A program made the translations under genes and the position numbers. This document shows positions 53,331 through 63,189 of a stretch of DNA of 64,000 nt, piece after piece (the first letter of the stretch is position 1; each line of letters begins with the position of its first letter). The stretch is from Aedes albopictus (Eukaryota > Arthropoda > Insecta > Diptera > Culicidae): contig NC_085137.1 in assembly GCF_035046485.1 (NCBI RefSeq), positions 130,576,703 to 130,640,702 of the forward strand. The letters run 5' to 3'. Below the pieces are notes generated by a model. The model did no database searches and was not told the DNA's origin. It saw only the letters and a list, made by a program, of their open reading frames with translations.

Positions 53331-53469
53331 CAATGGACTACCCGCTTTACGCGCAGCCACAGTTGATCAGCAGGAGTAAATCAATTTAATTTTGTATGGC
53401 GAAATGCATCTAAACTTGAATTACTTGAAATACAAAGCTTTTACCGAAAAAATATTTGGTAGGCTTAAT
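53331..53469 (+). repeat. Dispersed repeat family D, copy 3, partial
   Basis: It runs from CAATGGACTACCCGCTTTAC to AATATTTGGTAGGCTTAAT, then stops at CGCCCCCAAAACG. It corresponds to the first 140 bp of copy 2. Confidence 0.8.
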
Positions 53470-53967
53470 TCGCCCCCAAAACGACGATTCGACCGCTTGG
53501 GAGTGTTGTCGTCGTCGTGATGATGCTTCCCGAAAGCAATGTCAAATTCGTTAGGGGTTTCAAAACATTGGAAAGGAATTCATTATTTTTACAGACAGAT
53601 TGAGATTTACGAGAAAATGAGTGTGATCCGAAGGTATAACTGTTTATTCTGAGCATAACAGTATTTTTTACGGCAGTGAAAATTAATTAGAAGTACGACA
53701 TTTCTGGGTCTGAAAATCGTTCAGGCGAAGTGGATAGCAAATCTAACCTAGAATATCCTACAATTCTAACCTCAACTCCTCACTTGCACAAGCCGGATCT
53801 CATTTTTCACGGAAATGGTGGAACAAAATGCAAAACTAATGTACGTGCGACCGAGGGAATTGAAAGTTCTACCATTCCCACTTAAAAAAATTGTCGGATG
53901 TGGGTTGTAAGTAGGAAAAATAAAATAATTCCCCCAACAGATTATGTTGATGGGTATGTAAAAAACC
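53470..53967. other. Spacer, nothing recognised
   Basis: Mixed DNA between the family D copy and the right inverted-repeat arm. No gene is supported. Confidence 0.35.
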
Positions 53968-54220
53968 CGAATTAATCCACCTATGGTGAACAGAACCCTT
54001 CTTACACTTATTGAAACTATTGTTGTATTATTTGTATTTAACATATTTATTTTGTGTGATGGACCAAAAGTTCTAGAAAATATTGTGGATTTGGCATCTA
54101 TTGAATTGGTTTCCAAAATAGCATCATGGACCATGGACTAAACTACCAGAAATGCCAGACACCTTCTAGAATCTTGTGTGATTTTTTTAAAAAATTGCTT
54201 ACATATTCTGGAATATTGTA

Positions 54221-54820
54221 CCGTGAGGTCGCCATTCACCGCTCACTTTGAGTCAAATGATCAAATGTTAGTAAAGTATCGTAGCAAAAGTGAATCAAAA
54301 AACTATCATTTCACCAAGCTTTTATATGGGTGTACCTGAAATCACGTTTTCAAAAAATATTTCTTACACTGCGCTGCAGGAAATCATGGGAACTGTTCAG
54401 GGCAAACAGCAGAAGAAATATCCAACAGGTAAAACCCGTTAAAAATTCCATTTTGACAAAACAGGATGAACTGAATGTCATGAATCATCAATACTTTGGT
54501 AAATAAAAGTTATTTTGTTTTTATAAATGAATAGTTTCTGTGATTCCATGAAAAAATAATCCAGTGAGCGGTGAATGGATCCATTATGAGCGGTGAATGG
54601 ATGCATGAGGGGTAATAGGAGCCAAGAGATAACACATTTGAATTTTTTATTTTTTCGGTTGTAAACATATTTAACAATCGTTTTATATTTTTTCTATAAT
54701 AACAACATAATTGTTGAGTTGTTAACGAAAATTAAAGTGCAATATTCGCAAACGTCGAATTTTAACGTCATATACTTTACGAAAATGCCGTTAAATGAGC
54801 GGTGAATGGCGACCTCACGG
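54221..54820. mobile_element. 600-bp TA-flanked TIR element, private to the right arm
   Basis: CCGTGAGGTCGCCATTCACC (continuing GCTCA) and its exact inverse are 25-bp terminal repeats. TA lies at 54219-54220 and 54821-54822. The left arm shows the empty site AGATACAATATTCCAG at 48472-48487. GAGCGGTGAATGG recurs inside (54567, 54590, 54797). No transposase. Confidence 0.92.
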
Positions 54821-55969
54821 TATCTTTTGTTAACTGCCAAAAGATCTTGAATCGATTAACAAATGGATAAGAAAATCAGCGAGATATACTTTGTCTAATA
54901 TCTCTTAATTAGTCGATCAAATTAGCTCCGAAGTACTTGGTATTCATGGTTATGGTGCAAAAAGGACAAAAATGATATATCTACTAAGTTAATCAGTTTT
55001 GGCATTAGCTATTTATTTTCGCTGTCCGGTTCTTGCATTTTTCCCACAATATATAAATTCAAAGCTTTCATTTAACATATTGTTAGTTTTCATAAAATTC
55101 CTGTGTATTTGTAATTTGTTATTTATAGTTTTATTGAAAACAACAATACACTTTGTCAGCATTACTTATTGAAAAATAATTTCCCTTAGACTGGTCAAAA
55201 ACTAATCCAAGATAACAAGTAAGTGAACAGATTAATAAAAAAAAGAATTTATTGAAATACTCTTCGTAAGATATCTCAGTAATCAAAGGTCCAATCGAAA
55301 TAAAATTTTAGGGCCTTATACAAGGATATTGTAGCTTTCATTTGGTGCTTAGAGAACCCATATCGGTTGACAGATGGCTGAGATATTTATTATGGTACCC
55401 TTGGTCCAAAATCTTTCAAAAAGTTAACCTGTATTACTCCCAAGTACTCTTTGAAAGATATCTCGGTAATCAAATGTCCAATCCTAATGAAATTATATAG
55501 GGTTCTACTAGAATGTCGTAGCTTTCATTTGGCGCCAGGGTAACCGAAATCGGTTGACAGACGGCTAAGATATTTATTATTATACAATTGGTCAAAAATC
55601 TCAAAAAGTTTAGTTGTATAAATCCTAAGTACTCTTCGAAAGATATCTCTGTAACCAAATGTCCAATCGAAATGAAATTTCTGGGTGATCTACTAGGATG
55701 CTGTAGCTTTCATTTGGTGCCAAGAGAACTTAAATCGATTGACAAACGGCCGAAACATTTATTATGATACACTTGGTGAAAAATCTTAAAAAGTTTAGAA
55801 GTATGACTCATAAGTACTCTTCGAGAGATATCTCGGTAACCAAACGTCCAATCGAAAAAAAATTCAATAGCGTTCTACAAGGATATAGTAGCTTTCATTT
55901 GCTTCCAAGAGAACTCAAATCGGTTGACAGACGGCTGAGAAACGTGCGTGACTTTTTTTTGTAACGCAC

Positions 55970-56025
55970 ATACACACACACACACATACACACATACACA
56001 CATACACACACACACACATACAGAC
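55970..56025. repeat. (CA)n-type microsatellite
   Basis: CACACATACACACATACACA-type run, the inverse of 47030-47090. Confidence 0.9.
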
Positions 56026-56224
56026 ATTTGCTCAGTTCGTCGAGCTGAGTTCATTGGTATATGAGACTCGGCCCTCCGGGCCTCGGATCGAAAGTCGGTT
56101 TTTCGAGCGATATTTATACCCTTCTTATGGGTGTAAGAAGGGTAAAAAGGTAAACATCATCAGTTCGGTAGTTGCGCTACCAAAACAAAGATGGGTAACA
56201 TTATGTTTTGTTTTGCCCTTGAAA

Positions 56225-56430
56225 GCCAATAGTGGTCACCATTGTGCACAACCACTACCAAATATTTTTTCGAATAATGTGTTCCACTTTGAAGAATTTG
56301 CCTTTAGATGGTATTCGCCATACAATATTTTTGCGATTTACTTTTAGCGATTTTTCGCGCATAGAAGCTAGCGCCACATTGGTCGATGCGGAGAGTAGGA
56401 AAACAGCCGATGTAGTTAATTCATTGCAGG
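56225..56430 (+). repeat. Dispersed repeat family D, copy 4, partial
   Basis: It runs from AATAGTGGTCACCATTGTGC to GATGTAGTTAATTCATTG. It gives the empty site for the MITE at 50091-50302. Confidence 0.82.
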
Positions 56431-56910
56431 GGATCCGCAAGCGGCAAGGTACCGTCAAACGGGGTGACTTACAACGGCGGGTGACTTGCAACACTTGATG
56501 TCTTCTGTCTATGTTTATCAACAAAACATAAAAATCGGACATTTACATACCAAAACTCAGTTGAACTATAAAGTGCACATACTATCTGAGTAGTAGCCAC
56601 GATATTTACCTTTATGAAAATAGTTCCAACAAAATATTCATAAATTTAACATTAGTCTCAAAAAGTAACAAAAACGTGAGCCTCAAATCGTTGCCTGCAA
56701 AACAATGAAAACAAAATTTCCCAAAAATAATATTCTATATGCGGATTCTATACATAATGAGCTATATGAATTTCCATTTTACTTTATAAAACCCGATTTA
56801 ATCCACCTATGGTGCACAGAACCCTTCTTACACTTATTAAAAATATTGTTGTATTATTCGTATGTATGATTGTGATTTTTGGTCACGATTTCTGATTAAA
56901 AATGCATGTG
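56431..56910. other. Spacer with a fragment of the inverted-repeat sequence
   Basis: AATCCACCTATGGTGCACAGAACCC (from 56800) and TTCTTACACTTATTAAAAAT match the start of the right arm (53971 onward), so a short third copy lies at 56790-56860. The rest is unassigned. Confidence 0.5.
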
Positions 56911-56919
56911 TCCTCTACT

Positions 56920-57130
56920 ACAGGTTCCGCCAGGGCACCCCGGAGGTTCCGAAAGTGGCCAAAGTGGTCGATGACCCCTTTTATAGCCATGAGTAGCCTT
57001 TTCACGGAAAATCATGAAGAAAGAGCTGTCGCATGATATGGTTTGGAGTGAAATTGCAAGTGGCCTCTACTACAGGTTCCCCCGGGGACCTTCCAGAGAG
57101 TCTAGGAACATCCAGAGGAACTCTAAATAT
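56920..57130. repeat. Imperfect tandem repeat with CTCTACTACAGGTTCC
   Basis: TCCTCTACTACAGGTTCCGC (56911) and GCCTCTACTACAGGTTCCCC (57062), each followed by CAGGG/CGGGG-type sequence, mark two units of about 150 bp. An ATCCGGAATAATTCCGG palindrome follows at 57271. Confidence 0.6.
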
Positions 57131-58150
57131 TCAAAAAATTTACTGATCGAATCAGCTTCGTTAAGGTTTTAAATTTTCTCAATGTTTCAAAGTAGTTTCA
57201 TAGAGAAAAAAATAGTTTTGATACAAATCCCCAAATGGCATAACGTTGGTACCCCAAGGGAATCCGGAATAATTCCGGAACAATCCGGATTTTGAATGGT
57301 TTGTTTCATTTTATCAAAACTATAATAAAAACTGGATCTTGTCACAAAATTTCATTACGATTGGTTGAAATTCAACAGAGTTATGAATTTTTCAATGTAA
57401 AAATTAGATGCCAAAAATGACGTTGGCCTTTTGGGTGTTAAACACAAGACTGTCAATTGAAAATCGCAAAACACATATGATTTCACCTTTTAAGACCAAT
57501 AAAGAATTTGTTTTATACCAGGATAAGTTTTACCAACCATTTTTATTTGCACTATCCAAAACGAGTTACCTAGTTCAAGCATTAAGGGGCGAATTATGAG
57601 TCAAAATGTTGAATATTCGATGGGCTAAGCCTGGCTAAGCGTGCTTTGAACTAGGTTTTTGTAAGAAATCAGTGTATAAAAAGTTATTAGAAGATTTTTT
57701 TTGAGTGTCATCCTATGTTTGTTTGTTAAAAATAATATCTCTTGAACCACAATAGACAAAAATATGTTTATTGTGACCTAAAATTATGGAAGGACCGGAT
57801 TAAAATAAATAAAAACTTCAATGCGAATGTACTTTCGACTTCCAAATCAGGATGACAAATTTCCAAAACTACCAACATGGTGCCTTTTTTAAGACTTTCA
57901 ATCTAATGTAAAAACTTAATTGTCCCAAAAACCGATGTTGAATATTTGATATTGACGACGCGCTTTAGTTAAAATACACATTAATAAAAACAAAAAAAAA
58001 ATTGACGACGCGCTGGCTGTAGATTATCATTTTCTTTATTATCACCTCCATCCGTATCCAAACGTGTCCAAACGTTTTAAATTGTATCGTTCCTAAATGT
58101 TCATGTTTTATAAAAAAATATTTTTTTTGCTGTTTCAAAAATATATCCAT
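57131..58150. other. Spacer, nothing recognised
   Basis: AT-rich DNA. TTAAGGGGCGAATTATGAG at 57582 and GGGCTAAGCCTGGCTAAGCG at 57622 resemble fragments of the MITE family at 13117 and 58155. Confidence 0.4.
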
Positions 58151-58154
58151 GAAT

Positions 58155-58384
58155 CAGGTGAAGAAACCTAAACTCTGCAATTTGCGGCTTATGCCTGGCT
58201 TATCTCTGCTAAGCCACCTCAGAGCACCGCTTAAAATAAGCCACGCTTAACGTAAACCGTAGCTTTATTAAACCGGGTTTAGTGGTTAAGCCGAGGTGAA
58301 GACATCGAAAAAAAGTTAAGCCCGGCTTAAAATTTTGCTAAGCCTGGTTTAAAATTTAAGCCCGGGTGAAGAAATCGGCCCCAA
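58155..58384. mobile_element. MITE related to 13117-13219
   Basis: CAGGTGAAGAAACCTAAACT at the left, and GGGTGAAGAAATCGGCCCC at the right as a direct or partly inverted relative, enclose many TTAAGCC/GGCTTAA motifs. The borders are approximate. Confidence 0.5.
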
Positions 58385-58862
58385 GGCAATTGCCGATAAA
58401 ATTCTAATTTTCTCCCTTTCCCGTCATTCGCTATTTTGTTGCCGCTAATTTTTACAGCTATGTTACATTATTGTTATAGGCACGGTAAAGGCTGGGTATG
58501 CTGCGCAATTCAGATCCCATTGTGAACCACTAGCCTCTGCCCAGCAACTCCTATCCCTACCTCCACGTGGTACCGGCCGGTAACTATAAGCAACCTTAGG
58601 GAAGATCGGGTAACCAACCCCGGTGGGAACTTTGGTCGTAGGCTGACAGGGAAGGGGGGGTTTGCTTCGGCAAACCTGAGCGTCTGTTCTCCAGGAGGAG
58701 CGGCTCACAACAGCGTCTGATCCCCATGTTAGGGGCGGCTGGTCTACCTCCGAGTGCCAGGGAAGGACTCTAAGCTCAACTGTGCACTATGGTCCTCCGG
58801 AAAGTAGGGGGTTGGTGTCAAGCCCTACGAGCCAGCCGTAAAAAACCATTGTAACGGAAAAT

Positions 58863-59717
58863 CAGCAACAGAATAATACGAACCGAGACCAACGGCAACG
58901 ACCCCAGCGAACAAAAAGGACTTGCGATTGGAAACTCGGTACGTGGAACTGCCGATCTCTCAACTTCATTGGGAGCACCCGCATACTCGCCGATCTACTG
59001 AAGGACCGCGGGTTCGGCATCGTAGCGCTGCAGGAGGTGTGTTGGACAGGATCCATGGTGCGAACGTTTAGAGGTAATCATACCATCTACCAGAGCTGCG
59101 GCAACACACGCGAGCTGGCAACAGCTTTCATCGTGATGGGTGATATGCAGAGGCGCGTGATCGGTTAGTGGCCGATCGACGAAAGAATGTGCAGGTTGAG
59201 GATCAAGGGCCGATTCTTCAACTTCAGCATAATAAACGTGCACAGCCCACACACCGGAAGTACTGATGATGACAAGGACGCATTTTACGCGCAGCTCGAA
59301 CGCGAGTACGACCGCTGCCCAAGCCACGACGTCAAGATCATCATAGGAGATTTGAACGCTCAGGTAGGCCAGGAGGAGGAATTCAGACCGACGATTGGTA
59401 AGTTCAGCGCCCACCAGCAAACGAACGAAAACGGCCTACGACTCATTGATTTCGCCGCCTCCAAAAATATGGCCATACGTAGCACCTTTTTCCAACACAG
59501 CCTCCCTTATCGTTACACCTGGAGATCACCACAGCAGACGGAATCTCAAATCGACCACGTTCTGATTGACGGACGGCACTTCTCCGACATTATCGACGTC
59601 AGGACCTATCGTGGCGCCAACATCGACTCCGACCACTATCTGGTGATGGTCAAACTGCGCCCAAAACTCTCCGTCATCAACAATGTACGGTACCGGCGAC
59701 CGCCACGGTACAACCTA
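58863..59717 (+). pseudogene. APE-type endonuclease domain of the RTE ORF
   Basis: LINE endonucleases nick target DNA to prime reverse transcription. Visible motifs in one frame are WKLGTWNCRSL, IVALQEVCW, IIIGDLNAQVG, IDHVLIDGRHF and GANIDSDHYLVMVKLR, covering the catalytic Asn, Glu, Asp-Asn and Ser-Asp-His positions. A TAG at 59166-59168 (in RRVIG-stop-WPID) breaks the frame, apparently by a G-to-A change from TGG. No clear ATG was found; the frame is open from upstream of 58863. The domain ends at RYN, where the MITE is inserted. Confidence 0.88.
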
Positions 59718-61029
59718 CCCAAGCAACCAAAAGTTCGGATATCACTTGAAGAACGAACTCAGAAGTTTAAGTTTGGTTCAATTCAAGCTTCGTTGAACTT
59801 AAATCTCCAAAAAGTTCCTTATGTATTAGTTATGAACTTGGAAGTACATGTACAAGCTTTTGACATCTCTTCAAAACGACATTAAAGTCGAAAAAAGGTT
59901 CAGAAAGAGCTTATGTTGAACTTTAAAACCGAGTTCAATCAAATATTAACCGAACTCATGTTGAACTTTTTCGTGCCTTTAAAACTCAAATATAGTTCAT
60001 TTGGGCATATTACAACAACTTGAAATGTTCCGTTCCGAACTTGTTTCGGACTTGTTTTGAACTTACTACTCAAAGTTCGGATAAATATTAACCGTACCAA
60101 AAGTGAACTTCATTTGAACTTCGGCGACAGCGGGGCCGGGGAGAAGTTCTCATTCAATTAAATCACTCGGAAATCGAACGCAGCAGCCACAGCTTGTGTT
60201 AATTTCACAAGTACACTTTGTTTCACTATAATATTTCAACATACTTACTTGTAATCAACCCAAAGCACCCGTATTGTGTGGCTCAAAGGCTGCCCCCGCA
60301 GCAGAAAACTGTTCTGCCCAGGATTCCGTCGGAGTTTTTTCGGCTGCGGATAAAAGTCCTCCAGCTTTGCTGGATATTTCAACCCCGTCTCACTTGTCGC
60401 ACCAGCGTGCCGATAATCGACGCGATCGTTGTCACTGAAAACTTATAAACTTTTCTGAATGATTGGCACTGGCACTAATTTATTGCTTTGCACTTGATTC
60501 AATTACGAACCAAAACAAACTGAAAATGTCAAACTATGTAAGTTCACAAGAAGTTCCACGTAAACTTCTTTCGAACTTTCGGCTTGAGGTTCAGAGAAAG
60601 TTCACACGCGAACCTGATTGAGCTCTACTAAATGATATCAGCACATTGAGTAAAATCCCGCAGTGCCTAACAACACATACATGGAGTAGTGGATAGGCGC
60701 CGGCTTTCAACGAGGAGAACCCGAGTTCAATTCTCAGTAAGTAAAAAACATTAAAAAATATTTCAAGTTATTAGTCAATTTGGATTACACATGTACTAAT
60801 GTCTCATAATAATAAATTACTTTTGAGGACTAATTTTTTTTTTTTTAATTTTTTCGAAGCTTATTTTTAAGCTGAATAGCGTTCCTTACAGCGACACAAG
60901 TGTACTTTTTGTGAACTCAAGTTCGGTTAATTACTTAAAAAGTGAGCTGAATAGAATGCTATTCATCTTCCTTCGAATAGCTGATTAAGCCCAAACATGC
61001 TATTTTATCCGAACTTTTGGTTGCTTGGG
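59718..61029. mobile_element. 1312-bp TA-flanked MITE inside the RTE ORF
   Basis: CCCAAGCAACCAAAAGTTCG (continuing GAT) and its exact inverse form 23-bp terminal repeats (59718-59740 and 61007-61029). TA flanks both ends (59716-59717 and 61030-61031). Removing it and one TA joins RYN to LERLKQPDV in frame. Its subterminal regions are full of GAACTT/AAGTTC motifs. A tRNA-like module is at 60680-60745. No transposase was identified; the 76-codon frame at 60218 is not convincing. Confidence 0.92.
60680..60745 (+). other. tRNA-like relic inside the MITE
   Basis: GTAGTGGATAGGCGCCGGC (A-box-like) and CCGAGTTCAATTCTCAG (B-box-like) lie at tRNA spacing. Arm pairing is poor. Confidence 0.4.
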
Positions 61030-61031
61030 TA

Positions 61032-63142
61032 GAGCGACTGAAGCAACCGGATGTCGCCTCAGCATACGCGCAGAATCTCGAAGCCGCGTTGCCAGACGAG
61101 GGCGAGCTCGATGAGGCCCCTCTAGAGGACTGCTGGAGTACAGTGAAAGCAGCCATCAACGACGCAGCCGAGAGGAACGGAATCGACGTAACGAATGGTT
61201 CGACGAAGAGTGCAGAACGGTTTTGGAGGAGAAGAACGCAGCGAGGGCGGTAATGCTGCAGCAAGGGACTCGACAGAACGTGGAACGTTACAAACAGAAG
61301 CGGAAACAGCAGATCCGCCTCTTTCGGGAGAAAAAGCGCCGCCTGGAAGAAGCGGAGTGTGAAGAAATGGAACTGCTGTGCCGTTCCCAAGAAACACGGA
61401 AGTTCTATCAGAAGCTCAACGCATCCCGCAACGGCTTCGTGCTGCGAGCCGAAATATGCAGGGATAAAGACGGAGGCCTCTTGACGGACGGACGTGAGGT
61501 GATCGAAAGGTGGAAGCAGCACTTCGATCAGCACCTGAACGGCGTGGAGAACGTAGGTACGGGAGCCCACGGCAACGGAAGGAACGACGACGCCAGTGCA
61601 GCGGAGGACGGAAATGAACCAACTCCCATGCTGAGGGAAGTTAAGGATGCCATTCACCAGCTCAAAACCAACAAAGCAGCTAGTAAGGATGGTATCGCAG
61701 CTGAACTCATCAAGATGGGCCCAGAAAAGTTGGGCACCTGTCTGCATCGGCTAATAGTCAGGATCTGGGAAACCGAACAGCTACCGGAGGAGTGGAAGGA
61801 AGGGGTAATCTGCCCCATTCACAAGAAAGGCGACCATTTGGAATGTGAGAACTTCAGGGCGATCACTATTTTGAATGCTGCCTACAAAGTGCTATCCCAG
61901 ATCATCTTCCGTCGTCTGTCACCTAAAACAAATGAGTTCGTGGGAAGTTATCAAGCCGGCTTCATCGACGGCCGGTCGACAACGGACCAGATCTTTACCG
62001 TACGGCAAATCCTCCAGAAATGCCGTGAATACCAGGTCCCAACGCACCACCTGTTCATCGACTTCAAAGCGGCATACGATAGTATCGACCGCGCAGAGCT
62101 ATGGAGAATCATGGACGAAAACGGCTTTCCTGGGAAGCTGACTAGACTGATTAAAGCAACGATGGACGGTGTGCAAAACTGCGTAAGGGTTTCGGGTGAA
62201 CTATCCAGTTCATTCGTATCTCGCCGGGGACTGCGACAAGGTGACGGACTCTCATGTCTACTCTTCAACATCGCGCTGGAAGGTGTGATGCGACGAGCCG
62301 GGCTCAACAGCCGGGGAACGATTTTCACAAAATCCGGTCAATTTGTGTGCTTTGCGGACGACATGGACATTATCGCTAGAACATTTGGAACGGTGGCAGA
62401 ACTGTACACCCGCCTGAAACGCGAAGCAGCAAGGGTCGGACTGGTGGTGAATGCCTCAAAAACAAAGTACATGCTGGTAGGCGGAACCGAACACGACCGG
62501 ATCCGTCTGGGTAGTAATGTTACGATAGACGGGGATACTTTCGAGGTGGTGGAGGAATTCGTATACCTCGGATCCTTACTGACGGCTGACAACAACGTGA
62601 GCCGAGAAATTCGGAGGCGCATCATCAGCGGAAGTCGGGCCTACTACGGGCTCCAGAAGAAACTGCGGTCGAAAAAGATTCACCCACGCACCAAATGCAC
62701 CATGTACAAAACGCTAATAAGACCGGTGATCCTCTACGGGCACGAAACATGGACCATGCTCGAGGAGGACCTACAAGCACTCGGAGTTTTCGAGCGACGC
62801 GTGCTAAGAACGATCTTCGGCGGTGTGCAGGAGAACGGTGTGTGGCGGAGAAGGATGAACCACGAGCTCGCTGCACTTTACGGCGAACCCAGCATCCAGA
62901 AGGTGGCCAAAGCCGGAAGGATACGGTGGGCAGGGCATGTTGCAAGAATGCCGGACAACAACCCTGCAAAGCTGGTGTTTGCAACGGATCCGGTTGGCAC
63001 AAGAAGGCGTGGAGCACAGAGAGCACGATGGGCGGACCAGGTGGAGCGTGACTTGGCGAGCATTGGGCGCGACCGAGGATGGAGAGCGGCAGCCACAAAC
63101 CGAGTATTGTGGCGTACTATTGTTGATTATGTCTTGTCTTAA
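61032..63142 (+). pseudogene. Reverse transcriptase and C-terminal region of the RTE ORF
   Basis: After the MITE the frame continues from 61032 (ERLKQPDVASAYAQNLEAAL) and shifts near 61185; from there a 639-codon frame is open to the TAA at 63140-63142. RT motifs in order are NKAASKDGIAAELI, EEWKEGVICPIHKKGD, YQAGFIDGRSTTDQIF, FIDFKAAYDSI (first catalytic Asp), RRGLRQGDGLSCLLFN and FADDMDIIAR (catalytic Asp pair at 62357-62362). A C-terminal segment (RIRWAGHVARMPDNNPAKLV) typical of RTE-like elements follows. The catalytic residues are intact here, unlike copy 1. The long antisense frames over this region are shadows. Confidence 0.92.
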
Positions 63143-63189
63143 TGATGTTGAACAAATAAATGTATGTAATGTATGTTACATTATTGGTA

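Larger units (their letters stand above)
53968..56140. repeat. Right arm of the large inverted repeat around SelT
   Basis: This is the reverse complement of 46899-48735 with the same block order, ending in the hairpin TTATGGGTGTAAGAAGGGTA. It contains a private 600-bp TA element (54221-54820) and lacks the left arm's 243-bp insertion. About 5.2 kb containing SelT lies between the arms. Confidence 0.85.
58474..63172 (+). mobile_element. Full-length RTE-type non-LTR retrotransposon (copy 2), inactivated
   Basis: A target duplication TGTTACATTATTG flanks the element (58461-58473 and about 63174-63186). The 5' UTR (58474 to about 58850) is GC-rich. Then come an APE-type endonuclease, a reverse transcriptase and a tail of AAATAAATGTATGTAATG repeats. 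Without the 1.3-kb MITE the element is about 3.4 kb, the usual RTE length. One long ORF, the LGTWN and ALQE endonuclease motifs and the repeat tail suggest the RTE clade (JAM1-like in Aedes); this is inferred. Lesions: TAG at 59166-59168, the MITE at 59718-61029 and a frameshift near 61185. Confidence 0.88.

Noticed and set aside
61951..63098. Antisense ORFs of up to 157 codons in the RTE element
   Set aside because: They are GC-rich shadows of the reverse-transcriptase frame and recur identically in the dead copy at 4625-5856.
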